Source: Pseudooctadecabacter sp. (GTDB taxonomy: Bacteria > Pseudomonadota > Alphaproteobacteria > Rhodobacterales > Rhodobacteraceae). Taken from it: a DNA stretch of 64,000 bases. Made by a program: the position numbers and the translations under genes. Shown piece after piece: positions 1 through 8,070 of this stretch (positions are counted from its first letter, which is position 1; each line of letters begins with the position of its first letter). The notes below the pieces were generated by a model. The model made no database searches, was not told where the DNA came from, and was given only the letters and a program-made list of their open reading frames with translations. The DNA is taken from NCBI RefSeq assembly GCF_020627745.1, contig NZ_JAHDGE010000006.1, positions 62,001 through 126,000 of the forward strand. Direction: 5' to 3'.

Positions 1-1
1 T

Positions 2-2890
2 GCAGGCGATACAGCAGCGTTGAACCCGCTGGCGGCAGACTACGCCAACGCAGCGCCGGTATTTCAGGTCGTCCTCGCGGCCTCCTCCGAAGACGCATGG
101 TCCGAAGGGCTGACCGGCCTGTCCTCCCGCGATATCGCCATGAACGTGGCCCTGCCTGAGGTCGATGGCCGCGTGCTGTCCCGTGCGATCAGTTTCAAAG
201 GGGAGGCCTATTTCGACGAGGCCACCGAATGCCCCATCGCCACCTACCGCGCCGTGGGCGACCGGGTTGATTTCGTCGTGCAACTGGCGCGCAACTGGGC
301 CGATTTGCGCGCGAAACCCGCGGCACAGCGCAAAGTCGCACTGGTCGTGGCAAACTACCCCAACAAGGACGGGCGGCTGGCCAATGGCGTGGGCCTCGAT
401 ACCCCTGCGGCAACGGTCCACACGCTGACCCTTCTGGCGCAGGCAGGCTATGACGTGACACCGCCTGCGGACGCGCAATCGCTGATGGATCGCATGATGG
501 CGGGGCCTACAAACTGGCTCACCGACCGCGCCGACCGACAGGGGGGCGAAACCCTCCCCCTTGACATCTACCGCGCCCATTTTGATGCACTGCCTTGGGC
601 CGTCAAAGACCAGATCATCACACGCTGGGGCCCGCCGGAGGAGGATCCGTTCTTCATCTGGCCAGAAAAACTCCCCCCGGAGGGTCGGTCAGAGGCAGGC
701 TTCGCCCTCTCCATTCATCGCTACGGCAACGCCATCGTCGGGCTGCAACCGGCGCGTGGATATAACGTCGATCCGACAGACACCTACCACAGCCCTGATC
801 TGGTGCCGCCGCACAACTATCTGGCGTTCTATTTTTGGCTGCGCCACCACTGGGGCGCGGATGCGATCGTACATATGGGCAAACATGGCAACCTTGAATG
901 GCTGCCAGGCAAGGCCACAGCCCTATCCGAGGCCTGCTGGCCCGAAGTGGTTCTTGGCCCCACGCCGCACGTCTATCCCTTCATCGTCAACGACCCCGGC
1001 GAAGGCACGCAGGCCAAACGCCGCGCGGCTGCGGTGATCATCGACCATCTGACGCCCCCCCTCACCCGCGCCGAAAGCTACGGCCCCCTGCGCGATCTGG
1101 AGGCTTTGGTCGACGAGTACTATGAGGCTGCGGGCGTGGACCCCCGCCGGATCGACCATCTGCGGCGCGAGATCCTGTCGCTGTCTGATGTGACCGGACT
1201 GGCGGCCGATGTGGGCTTTGACGGGGATGAGGACGGCGATCTGGCCAAGCTGGACGCCTACCTGTGTGAGTTGAAAGAGGCGCAGATCCGCGACGGGTTG
1301 CATATCTTCGGACAATCACCCGAGGGCGAGCAGCTGCGCGATCTGGTGATCGCCTTGGCCCGCATTCCTCGCGGCGATGGTCAGGGCGGGGATGCATCCA
1401 TTTTGCGCGCCTTGGCATCTGATTTGGGCCTCGGGTTTGATCCGCTGGATTGCGATATGGCCGCACCGGCCGAAGACAAACCGGCCCTATTGGCGGACCT
1501 GACCCCGGACAGCTGGCGCACGCTGGGCGACACTGTCGAGCGGTTGGAGCTGTTGGCGATTGCCCTGATGGAGGGCAGAGAGGGCCCCGGTCCTGCGTCC
1601 GATGCCGTTGCGGCTGAGATGCGGGGCGCGATTGCAGACACAGTTGCCGCCTGTGGGCCGCGCGAAGGGCACGGGTTGCTCCGCGCCCTCGCGGGGCAGT
1701 TCGTAGCCCCCGCCCCGTCGGGTGCCCCCACACGTGGGCGGCTGGATGTGTTGCCCACGGGCGGGAATTTCTATTCCGTCGATGCACGCGCGGTGCCCAC
1801 GCCCACGGCATGGGCACTGGGGTGGAAATCCGCAAACCTGTTGATTGAAAAACACCTGCAGGACCATGGCGACTGGCCGCGCGCGATGTTGGTCACGGCC
1901 TGGGGCACAGCCAACATGCGCACTGGCGGGGACGACATTGCGCAGGCCATGGCGCTGATGGGGGTGAAACCCAAATGGGACGCCGCCAACCGGCGCGTTA
2001 CGGGGTTCGAGATCATCCCCGAAGGCGCATTGGGCCGCCCCCGCGTCGATGTCACCCTGCGCATCAGCGGCTTTTTCCGCGATGCCTTTCCACAGCTGAT
2101 CGCGCTGTTTGATAGCGCTGCGCGGGCTGTTCAGGCGCTGGATGAGACGCCGGCGCAAAACCCCGCCGCAGCACGCGTGCAAGCGGGCGAAGGGACGGCG
2201 CGGGTCTATGGGTCAAAACCGGGGGCTTACGGTGCGGGACTGCAGGCGATGATCGACGAAAGGCTTTGGGCGGACCGCGCCGATTTGGCAGACGCCTATC
2301 TGGAATGGGGCGGCTATGCCTATTCCGCTGCCCAAGACGGCGTGCGCGACCGGACAGGGTTCGAGGCGCGATTGGGGCAGGTTGAGGCGATTGTCCAGAA
2401 TCAGGACAATCGCGAACACGACGTGTTGGACAGCGACGATTATTACCAGTTCGAGGGGGGCGCGGCTGCAGCGGTGGCCTCCCTTCAGGGGCGCGACCGG
2501 CCCATCTATCACAACGATCATTCGCGTCCTGAACGGCCTGTCATCCGCACATTGGATGATGAGATCGGGCGGGTTGTGCGATCGCGCGTGGTGAACCCCA
2601 AATGGATCGAGGGCGTCAAACGGCACGGCTACAAAGGCGCGTTCGAGATGGCGGCAACGGTTGATTATCTGTTTGCTTTTGCAGCCACCACCGGTGCGGT
2701 CAAAAACCACCATTTCGATCTGGTCGAAGAGGCTTTTCTGGCCGATGACGACACGCGCACCTTCATCGCGGACCACAACGCACCCGCGCTGCGCGAAATC
2801 GCCCAGCGCCTGCAAGAAGCAATCGAACGCGGCCTTTGGACGCCGCGCAGCAATTCGGCGCGGGTGCGCATTTCGGACCTGTCCAGCTAG
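2..2890 (+). CDS. cobN: Cobaltochelatase subunit CobN (5' truncated by window edge)
   Basis: Large subunit of the aerobic CobN-CobS-CobT cobaltochelatase, which inserts Co2+ into hydrogenobyrinic acid a,c-diamide in the cytoplasm. The frame is open from the first complete codon with no start in view. About 962 residues are visible against roughly 1,200-1,300 in the family, so the N-terminus lies upstream. The signature HMGKHGNLEWLPGKA is encoded from about nt 872, and QPARGYNVDP from about nt 746. Later blocks include GGNFYSVDARAVPT and MLVTAWGTANMRTGGDD. An oddity is the stretch encoded at nt 653-691 (FIWPEKLPPEGRS), which is a copy of a repeat seen elsewhere between genes. The next same-strand cobalamin gene is cobO. 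Confidence 0.96.
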   Translation, partial: AGDTAALNPLAADYANAAPVFQVVLAASSEDAWSEGLTGLSSRDIAMNVALPEVDGRVLSRAISFKGEAYFDEATECPIATYRAVGDRVDFVVQLARNWADLRAKPAAQRKVALVVANYPNKDGRLANGVGLDTPAATVHTLTLLAQAGYDVTPPADAQSLMDRMMAGPTNWLTDRADRQGGETLPLDIYRAHFDALPWAVKDQIITRWGPPEEDPFFIWPEKLPPEGRSEAGFALSIHRYGNAIVGLQPARGYNVDPTDTYHSPDLVPPHNYLAFYFWLRHHWGADAIVHMGKHGNLEWLPGKATALSEACWPEVVLGPTPHVYPFIVNDPGEGTQAKRRAAAVIIDHLTPPLTRAESYGPLRDLEALVDEYYEAAGVDPRRIDHLRREILSLSDVTGLAADVGFDGDEDGDLAKLDAYLCELKEAQIRDGLHIFGQSPEGEQLRDLVIALARIPRGDGQGGDASILRALASDLGLGFDPLDCDMAAPAEDKPALLADLTPDSWRTLGDTVERLELLAIALMEGREGPGPASDAVAAEMRGAIADTVAACGPREGHGLLRALAGQFVAPAPSGAPTRGRLDVLPTGGNFYSVDARAVPTPTAWALGWKSANLLIEKHLQDHGDWPRAMLVTAWGTANMRTGGDDIAQAMALMGVKPKWDAANRRVTGFEIIPEGALGRPRVDVTLRISGFFRDAFPQLIALFDSAARAVQALDETPAQNPAAARVQAGEGTARVYGSKPGAYGAGLQAMIDERLWADRADLADAYLEWGGYAYSAAQDGVRDRTGFEARLGQVEAIVQNQDNREHDVLDSDDYYQFEGGAAAAVASLQGRDRPIYHNDHSRPERPVIRTLDDEIGRVVRSRVVNPKWIEGVKRHGYKGAFEMAATVDYLFAFAATTGAVKNHHFDLVEEAFLADDDTRTFIADHNAPALREIAQRLQEAIERGLWTPRSNSARVRISDLSS
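653..684 (+). repeat. Dispersed repeat copy A, in frame inside cobN
   Basis: TTCATCTGGCC-A-GAAAAA followed by CTCCCCCCGGAGGG. Over this 32-base stretch it matches the intergenic copy at 51807-51838 with one mismatch, and it resembles the copy at 36759-36791. It starts exactly on a cobN codon boundary and reads F-I-W-P-E-K-L-P-P-E-G. The core CTCC-CCCC-GGAG can form a short hairpin. Confidence 0.7.
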
Positions 2891-2939
2891 ATCGCACGCC
2901 GCAATCTGTCGTCAGCCCAAAAGGTGAGGGCAGCCGGTG

Positions 2940-3008
2940 CTAGAGCCCCGCAGCAACCGCCGCAACGCCCAGATACGCAAACAAGATAAACAAGGAAAAA
3001 ATTCGCAT
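2940..3008 (-). CDS. Putative 22-residue single-span membrane peptide
   Basis: An unrecognised small ORF between cobN and cobO on the opposite strand. It has 22 codons and TAG: it begins M-R-I-F-S-L-F-I-L-F and is hydrophobic throughout (A/V/L/G-rich second half), which fits one transmembrane helix with an N-terminal Arg. A strong Shine-Dalgarno AGGAGG lies about 8 bases before the ATG (plus-strand CCTCCT-type sequence near 3017-3022). It converges on cobN and diverges from cobO. The good ribosome site and sensible composition argue against chance, but I know no named family, so it remains a candidate. Confidence 0.5.
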   Translation of the reverse strand: MRIFSLFILFAYLGVAAVAAGL

Positions 3009-3049
3009 TCAGCTGCCCTCCTGACGCATTAACACCGGTTCGGGCGAAA

Positions 3050-3087
3050 AGGTTCAGGGGAATAACAAAAAGAATTGCCCCGAACCT
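3050..3087. repeat. Imperfect inverted repeat upstream of cobO
   Basis: Left arm AGGTTCAGGGG (3050-3060) pairs with CCCCGAACCT (3078-3087) with a one-base bulge, around an A-rich loop of about 17 bases. It lies between the small minus-strand ORF and cobO. It could be an operator or transcript hairpin; no cobalamin-riboswitch B12 box was seen beside it. Confidence 0.5.
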
Positions 3088-3096
3088 TCTGGTTGT

Positions 3097-3114
3097 AAAA
3101 TCGGCTGCGATTTT
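3097..3114. repeat. Short perfect hairpin upstream of cobO
   Basis: AAAATCG-GCTG-CGATTTT: a perfect 7-bp stem with a four-base loop, ending in a four-T run in either direction. The stem has few G-C pairs, so it would be a weak terminator. It might also be a regulatory palindrome for cobO, whose start is 80 bases downstream. Confidence 0.4.
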
Positions 3115-3193
3115 GGCGGATTAGGCATTGGCAAGCGCCGGCAAACGCGGGACTAATGTGCGGCAACGCCCGCCCATGCCAAGGAGATTTGCA

Positions 3194-3802
3194 ATGACAG
3201 ACGACGCCGACCGCCACGCGATGAAGATGGCCAAGAAGAAGGCCGCGCGCGACAAGATCATGGCAACGAAGACCGACAAGAAAGGTCTGATCATTGTCCA
3301 CACTGGCAAGGGCAAAGGTAAATCCTCTGCCGCCTTCGGGATGATTTTCCGCCACATCGCCCACGGGATGAAATGTGCTGTTGTGCAGTTCATCAAAGGG
3401 GGGATGTCCACCGGCGAACGTGATCTGATCTTGGACAAATTCTCGAATGAATGCGCGTTTCATACCATGGGCGAAGGGTTCACTTGGGAAACGCAGGACA
3501 AAACGCGCGACACAGAGATGGCCATGGCGGCATGGGAAAAGGCCAAGGAACTGATCCGCGATGACGGCAATTCGATGGTCCTTCTGGATGAGATCAACAT
3601 CGCGATCCGCTACGATTATGTTCCCATCGCCGAGGTTGTGCAGTTTCTGGCTGAAGAAAAGCCCGACATGACCCATGTGGTTCTGACGGGGCGCAACGCG
3701 CATGAAGATCTGATCGAAATTGCCGATCTGGTGACGGAGATGGAACTGGTCAAACATCCCTTCCGGTCCGGGATCAAGGCGCAGATTGGCGTGGAATACT
3801 AG
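3194..3802 (+). CDS. cobO: Cob(I)yrinic acid a,c-diamide adenosyltransferase
   Basis: Corrinoid adenosyltransferase of the BtuR/CobO/CobA family. It transfers the 5'-deoxyadenosyl group of ATP to reduced cobalt in cob(I)yrinic acid diamide, after the cobaltochelatase step. The protein is 202 residues, the normal length. The nucleotide-binding loop HTGKGKGKSS is at residues 36-45, and an acidic strand reads MVLLDEIN in the second half. The start at 3194 was chosen over upstream starts because AAGGAG (3181-3186) sits 7 bases before it and the lysine-rich N-terminus is typical. It lies downstream of cobN on the same strand. Confidence 0.95.
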   Translation: MTDDADRHAMKMAKKKAARDKIMATKTDKKGLIIVHTGKGKGKSSAAFGMIFRHIAHGMKCAVVQFIKGGMSTGERDLILDKFSNECAFHTMGEGFTWETQDKTRDTEMAMAAWEKAKELIRDDGNSMVLLDEINIAIRYDYVPIAEVVQFLAEEKPDMTHVVLTGRNAHEDLIEIADLVTEMELVKHPFRSGIKAQIGVEY

Positions 3803-3856
3803 GGAACCGTTGACCTGTCCTGTCAGTTGTTTGCCTGAACTTTCAGGAGAGCAGAG

Positions 3857-4195
3857 ATGAGCAAGGACCGCGAACAGGTTTGGGACGAATGGCGTGATCT
3901 GGTGAATATGGCGCCGCAGGAGTTGGACGACTGGCTGGATACGGACGAGAGCAAGTCGGTCGGCGACACCGAGGATGGCGAAAGCACCGGTCATAAGTCG
4001 GGGCGGCGGATCGTGAAGATCAAGCGCACCAACAAGGACGATCTGAGCGACGATCAGTGGTCGCACATGGGCAAGGTTGTGGGCTATATCAAACGGCATA
4101 CGTCGCAGGGCGGACCTGACGAGGATGTGGAAACGTCGGCCTGGCGGTATTCCCTGATGAACTGGGGGCACGACCCCCTGAAAGAGGACGGCTAA
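3857..4195 (+). CDS. DUF3140 domain protein
   Basis: A 112-residue, highly charged soluble protein of the DUF3140 family, whose function is unknown. The features are the N-terminal segment VWDEWRDLVNMAPQELDDWL, a variable acidic/Ser-Gly linker, a basic patch RRIVKIKRTNK, and a C-terminal block ending WRYSLMNWGHDP. Translation is supported by TCAGGAGAG just upstream of the ATG. It follows cobO by about 50 bases and precedes the Lin0512 pair closely, so it may share their transcript, but nothing ties it to cobalamin. No signal peptide or membrane segment is seen. Confidence 0.8.
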   Translation: MSKDREQVWDEWRDLVNMAPQELDDWLDTDESKSVGDTEDGESTGHKSGRRIVKIKRTNKDDLSDDQWSHMGKVVGYIKRHTSQGGPDEDVETSAWRYSLMNWGHDPLKEDG

Positions 4196-4229
4196 AATTC
4201 GCGAATTTTGGCGTGGCGTGGAGGACAGG

Positions 4230-4568
4230 ATGGCAACACGGCTGTTGACGGAATTCGGGATGGGCACATCACTGCGCAGGCGCGATTACACGCAGGCCGC
4301 GCGCCGTGCGTTGCAGGATGCGCTGTGGCACAACTCGATCAATCTGGCGGAACTTTACGGCAAGCCGAAAGAGGCCATGCAGATCACCGTTGAGATCGGC
4401 GTGCAGCGCCCCGAAGCCGTCGACACAGACGCCTTGCGTGACATCTTCCCTTACGGGCAACTGAACTTTTCGGTCGTCGAAGGCGGGCTGGATGTGCCGC
4501 GCCCTGATGGGGAACCCACGGTCATCGCCAATGTCGCCCTGTCCGTCGCGTTGGAGTTGAATACATGA
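4230..4568 (+). CDS. Lin0512 family protein, copy 1
   Basis: Conserved protein of the Lin0512 family (function unknown), 112 residues. The motif EFGMGTSLRRRDYTQAARRA near the N-terminus is shared almost position for position with the next gene. Both also carry a central V-x-V-G-V-Q-x-P-E-A-V-D segment and a C-terminal glycine-rich turn (VEGGLDVP). The start is ATG 4230, six bases after GGAGG; the in-frame GTG at 4218 overlaps that ribosome site and is less likely. It overlaps the following paralogue by four bases (ATGA), so the two are probably translated together. Confidence 0.82.
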   Translation: MATRLLTEFGMGTSLRRRDYTQAARRALQDALWHNSINLAELYGKPKEAMQITVEIGVQRPEAVDTDALRDIFPYGQLNFSVVEGGLDVPRPDGEPTVIANVALSVALELNT

Positions 4569-4909
4569 GCGATCAGCGGTTCATCATCGAAATGGGCATG
4601 GGCAATGACCTGTATGGTCAGGATTACACCAAGGCCGCCGCGCGCGCGATTGAGGACGCCTTGCGCCATTCCTCGCTCCCCCTGTTTGAGGCCACAGGCC
4701 TGTCCCATGATGCCATGCGGGTGCAGGTGACTGTGGGCGTTCAGGACCCGGAGGCAGTCGATTGCGCAGCATTGGCCGCTAAGCTCCCCCGTGGGCGGGC
4801 CGAGGTGCAGGCCGTCAAAGGCGGCCTGAACGTGACCAATCCGGACAATGGCACTGTGATCGTCATAGCCTCTGCCGCAGTTGAGGCGTTTTTGCCGTTT
4901 CAGGGCTAG
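4565..4909 (+). CDS. Lin0512 family protein, copy 2 (tandem paralogue)
   Basis: Second Lin0512-family protein, 114 residues, function unknown. EMGMGNDLYGQDYTKAAARA aligns with the equivalent block of the preceding gene, as do VTVGVQDPEAVD and VKGGLNVTNPD. The two differ at many positions, so this is an old duplication rather than a recent one. Its ATG overlaps the stop of copy 1. The tandem, translationally coupled arrangement suggests the two chains could form a heteromer, which is inference. An aminotransferase follows 47 bases downstream with its own Shine-Dalgarno sequence. Confidence 0.82.
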   Translation: MSDQRFIIEMGMGNDLYGQDYTKAAARAIEDALRHSSLPLFEATGLSHDAMRVQVTVGVQDPEAVDCAALAAKLPRGRAEVQAVKGGLNVTNPDNGTVIVIASAAVEAFLPFQG

Positions 4910-4956
4910 AACGGGTTTAGCACCCATGTCAGGATTTCGGGCAAAGGAGATTTGCC

Positions 4957-6267
4957 ATGCCTGATGACGTTCGTATCCCCAATGATCTGGACAGTTTCTG
5001 GATGCCGTTCACACCGAGCCGCGCCTTTCAGGATGCGCCGCGTTTGATCCACAAAGCCGACGGCGTGCGCTATGTGACCGTCGACGGAGCCGAGAAATTT
5101 GACGGCACGGGCGGACTGTGGTGTTGCAACGCGGGCCACAACCATCCGCGCATTGTAGAGGCGATCCAGCGGCAAGCGGCCGATCTGGATTTCGCCCATA
5201 ACTTTGGCCAAGGCCATCCGATTGCGTTTGAGGCGGCGGCACGAGTTGTCGATCTGGCGCCCGGCATGGATCACGTGTTTTTCACAAACTCCGGGTCCGA
5301 GGCCGTGGATACCGCGCTGAAGATCGCGCTGGCCTATCACGCCGCACGCGGGGACGGCGGGCGGCGGATGTTGGTGGGGCGCGAAAAGGCTTATCACGGG
5401 ATCAATTTTGGCGGGCTCAGCGTGGGCGGGATCGGCTTGAACAAGGGGCAGTTTGGCACGCTCTATCCCTCCACCGCGCATTTGCGGCACACTTGGTTAG
5501 AAGAAAACCACTTCAGCCGTGGGATGCCAGAGCATGGCGCGCATCTGGCCGAGGATTTGCAACGGCTGTGCGATCTGCACGGCGGGCACACGATTGCGGC
5601 GGTCATTGTAGAGCCCGTGTCCGGGGCGGGCGGGGTCTTTCCACCGCCCATTGGATACCTCGAACGGCTGCGCGAGATTTGTGACGCCCACGGGATTTTG
5701 CTGATCTTTGATGAGGTCATCACCGGCTTTGGCCGTATGGGCACGCCCTTTGCCTATGAGGCCTTCGATGTGCAGCCCGATCTGGTGACCTGCGCAAAGG
5801 GCATGACCAACGCCACAGTGCCTATGGGCGGCGTGTTGGCGACCGGCGCTGTGCGTGAGGCCTTCCGTCAGGCCCCCAGCAAAATGCCCGATCTGTTTCA
5901 TGGCTACACCTATTCAGGCCACCCCTTGGCGTCCGCCGCCTGTATCGCCACGCTGGATGTCTATCGGGACGAGGATATCTTCGGCAACGCCGCGCGGATG
6001 GCATCCCCGTGGGAGGAGATGTTGCACGGGCTGGCCGATATCGACGCTGTGGTCGACGTGCGCAACTGCGGGATCATCGGTGCGGTGCAACTGCGTCAAA
6101 GCGGTGCGGTGGGCGATGCGGGACGTGCCGCCCATGCGGCCCTCTGGGATGCGGGACTGATCGTGCGACCCATCGGGGACGCGCTGGCCCTGTCCCCTCC
6201 GCTGACGATCACGCAAGACCATGTGGATGAGGTCGGCGCAAAGTTGCGATCTGTGCTGGCGGGGTAA
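4957..6267 (+). CDS. Class III aminotransferase, omega-amino acid:pyruvate type
   Basis: PLP-dependent fold-type I aminotransferase, 436 residues, closest in pattern to omega-amino acid (beta-alanine):pyruvate transaminases. The N-terminus WMPFTPSRAF, the block FTNSGSEAVDTALKIALAYH, the cofactor-binding EPVSGAGG, DEVITGFGR, and the Schiff-base lysine in CAKGMTNATVPMGG are all present. The likely reaction is transfer of a terminal amino group to pyruvate, giving alanine and a semialdehyde. The exact substrate cannot be read from sequence. AAAGGAG precedes the ATG. It is followed by a repeat-like hairpin and a convergent gene. Confidence 0.9.
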   Translation: MPDDVRIPNDLDSFWMPFTPSRAFQDAPRLIHKADGVRYVTVDGAEKFDGTGGLWCCNAGHNHPRIVEAIQRQAADLDFAHNFGQGHPIAFEAAARVVDLAPGMDHVFFTNSGSEAVDTALKIALAYHAARGDGGRRMLVGREKAYHGINFGGLSVGGIGLNKGQFGTLYPSTAHLRHTWLEENHFSRGMPEHGAHLAEDLQRLCDLHGGHTIAAVIVEPVSGAGGVFPPPIGYLERLREICDAHGILLIFDEVITGFGRMGTPFAYEAFDVQPDLVTCAKGMTNATVPMGGVLATGAVREAFRQAPSKMPDLFHGYTYSGHPLASAACIATLDVYRDEDIFGNAARMASPWEEMLHGLADIDAVVDVRNCGIIGAVQLRQSGAVGDAGRAAHAALWDAGLIVRPIGDALALSPPLTITQDHVDEVGAKLRSVLAG

Positions 6268-6268
6268 T

Positions 6269-6330
6269 GACGGGGCGCTGCCCCCGTCGCCTTCGGCGCC
6301 TCCCCCGGAGTATTGAGGGCAAAACGAAAC
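6269..6330. repeat. Dispersed palindromic repeat copy D between convergent genes
   Basis: GACGGGG...CCCCGTC and the GCCTTCGGCGCC palindrome are followed by CTCCCCCGGAGTATTGAGGG. Read on the minus strand it gives TTTTGCCCTCAATACTCC followed by a G-run, the same pattern as copies A, B, C and E. It fills the space between the aminotransferase and the convergent thiamine-diphosphate enzyme and may act as a two-way terminator. Confidence 0.6.
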
Positions 6331-6331
6331 C

Positions 6332-7978
6332 TCAGGCCTTGGCGAGCCCCGAAAGCGTGAGCGCGGGGGACAGGGCGTCTTCGTCAACGTGCAAGTCGAT
6401 GACAGCGAAACTGCCGCTGGCGCGGGCGCGGTCGAAGGCCAGGGCAAAATCGGCGGTTGTTGTCACTGTTTCGCCGTGGCCGCCATAGGCACGCGCGAGG
6501 GCTGCGAAGTCGGGGTTGGCCAGCATCGTGCCGGAGACGCGACCGGGATAGGTCTTTTCCTGATGCATGCGGATTGTGCCGTAGCGGCCGTTGTTAACAA
6601 CGATCACGATGGGTGTCGCGCTATGCTGCGCGGCGGTAGAGAGTTCGTTCAGCGTCATTTGAAAGCAGCCATCCCCGGCAAGGCAAACGACGGTCTTGTC
6701 AGGGTATTCGAGCGAGGCGGATATCGCTGCGGGAAAGCCGTAGCCCATGGAACCGGACGTGGGGGCCAGTTGCGTGCCGTGGGTTTTATACGTGAAATAG
6801 CGGTGCAGCCAGGCGGCGTAGTTGCCTGCCCCGTTGGTCACGATTGCGTCCTCGGGCAGGATTTCAGACAGGTGCTTGATGACCTGTTCCAGCTTGGCCT
6901 CACCCGGTGAGTTTTGCGGGGTCGTCCATGCGTCGTAGTCGGCGCGGGCAGAGGTGATCCACGCGCGTCGGTCGGGGATGTCCGTGGACCGGACCGTTTG
7001 CAGCAGCGCGGGGATGGCGCGGGGGGCGGTTTCGACCCAGCCGTGGGTCGCACCATAGACGCGCCCGATTTCGGCGACGTCGGGATGGATATGCAGGACG
7101 GTCTTTCGCGGGTCCGCAGGATCGACAAGGGTGTAGCCCTGCGTGTCGATGTCGCCAAAGCGCGTGCCGATCAGCACCAGACAATCGGCGGCGCGGATAC
7201 GGTCGGCCAGTCGAGGGTTGATACCGACGTTCAGATCACCTGCGTAGTGACTGTGCCGGTTGTCCACATAATCCTGACGGCGAAAGGAGGTAATGACGGG
7301 GGCTTGGGCGGCCTCGGCCAGTTGGGCTGCCGCACGGGCTGTCGTGAGGTCCCAATGGGGGCCGCCCACGACAATAAGGGGGCGTTCAGCCTGAGCCAGC
7401 GCCATGGCGAAGGGGGCCGCGCTGTCGGGGCTGCCTGCCATGTCCGGCACAACAACGCCCGTGAAATCAGCCACATCTGCCTGCGCGCTGAGCATGTTTT
7501 CCGGCAGCGCCAGCACCACCGGGCCGGGCCGTCCGGTCTGGGCCACGCGGAAGGCGCGGGCGATGTATTCGGGCAGGCGGTCCGTGTGATCGACCTGCGC
7601 GACCCATTTCACAAGGCCGCCAAACAGCGCCTTGTAATCCACCTCCTGAAAGGTTTCGCGATCAGTGTGGCGGTTGTCGATCTGGCCCACAAATAGCACC
7701 ATCGGTGTGCTGTCCTGCTGGGCGATGTGCAGCCCGGCGGAGGCATTGGTGGCACCGGGGCCACGGGTCACAAAGGCCACGCCGGGCTGGCCGGTCATTT
7801 TGCCATAGGCCTCAGCCATCATCGCTACGCCGCCCTCCTGACGGCCTACGATATTGTCGATGCCTGCGTCGTAAAGCCCGTCGAGGGCGGCCAGAAAACT
7901 TTCCCCCGGCACGCTGAAGACCCGACGCACGCCGAGTTTCACCAGCTGATCCACCAGAATTTGTCCGCCGTGTCGCAT
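6332..7978 (-). CDS. Thiamine-diphosphate enzyme, acetolactate-synthase-like
   Basis: A 548-residue member of the ThDP enzyme family of acetolactate synthase, pyruvate oxidase and benzoylformate decarboxylase. The N-terminal Pyr domain has VPGESFLAALDGLYDAG and the activating glutamate in RQEGGVAMMAEAYG. The C-terminal PP domain has GDGCFQMTLNELS followed by VVNNGRYG, the Mg-ThDP motif. The substrate is not determinable. It has no small regulatory subunit next to it and is unlikely to be the biosynthetic IlvB. The start at 7978 (MRHGG) follows AGGAAAGG; an in-frame start 27 bases upstream is possible. Confidence 0.88.
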   Translation of the reverse strand: MRHGGQILVDQLVKLGVRRVFSVPGESFLAALDGLYDAGIDNIVGRQEGGVAMMAEAYGKMTGQPGVAFVTRGPGATNASAGLHIAQQDSTPMVLFVGQIDNRHTDRETFQEVDYKALFGGLVKWVAQVDHTDRLPEYIARAFRVAQTGRPGPVVLALPENMLSAQADVADFTGVVVPDMAGSPDSAAPFAMALAQAERPLIVVGGPHWDLTTARAAAQLAEAAQAPVITSFRRQDYVDNRHSHYAGDLNVGINPRLADRIRAADCLVLIGTRFGDIDTQGYTLVDPADPRKTVLHIHPDVAEIGRVYGATHGWVETAPRAIPALLQTVRSTDIPDRRAWITSARADYDAWTTPQNSPGEAKLEQVIKHLSEILPEDAIVTNGAGNYAAWLHRYFTYKTHGTQLAPTSGSMGYGFPAAISASLEYPDKTVVCLAGDGCFQMTLNELSTAAQHSATPIVIVVNNGRYGTIRMHQEKTYPGRVSGTMLANPDFAALARAYGGHGETVTTTADFALAFDRARASGSFAVIDLHVDEDALSPALTLSGLAKA

Positions 7979-8070
7979 GTTGTGGCCTTTCCTGCTGGTC
8001 TGCACCTTTGCGCACTGGCCGCGCGGGGGAAAGCCCCTAGGTTACTGCGGGACAATCGAACGGAGGGATC

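Noticed and set aside
923..2182. Long minus-strand and other-frame ORFs across cobN
   Set aside because: They are shadow frames in a high-GC gene; the cobN frame has family motifs and coding-type third positions.
3009..3193. Possible cobalamin riboswitch upstream of cobO
   Set aside because: No recognisable B12-box or multi-stem layout; only two short inverted repeats.
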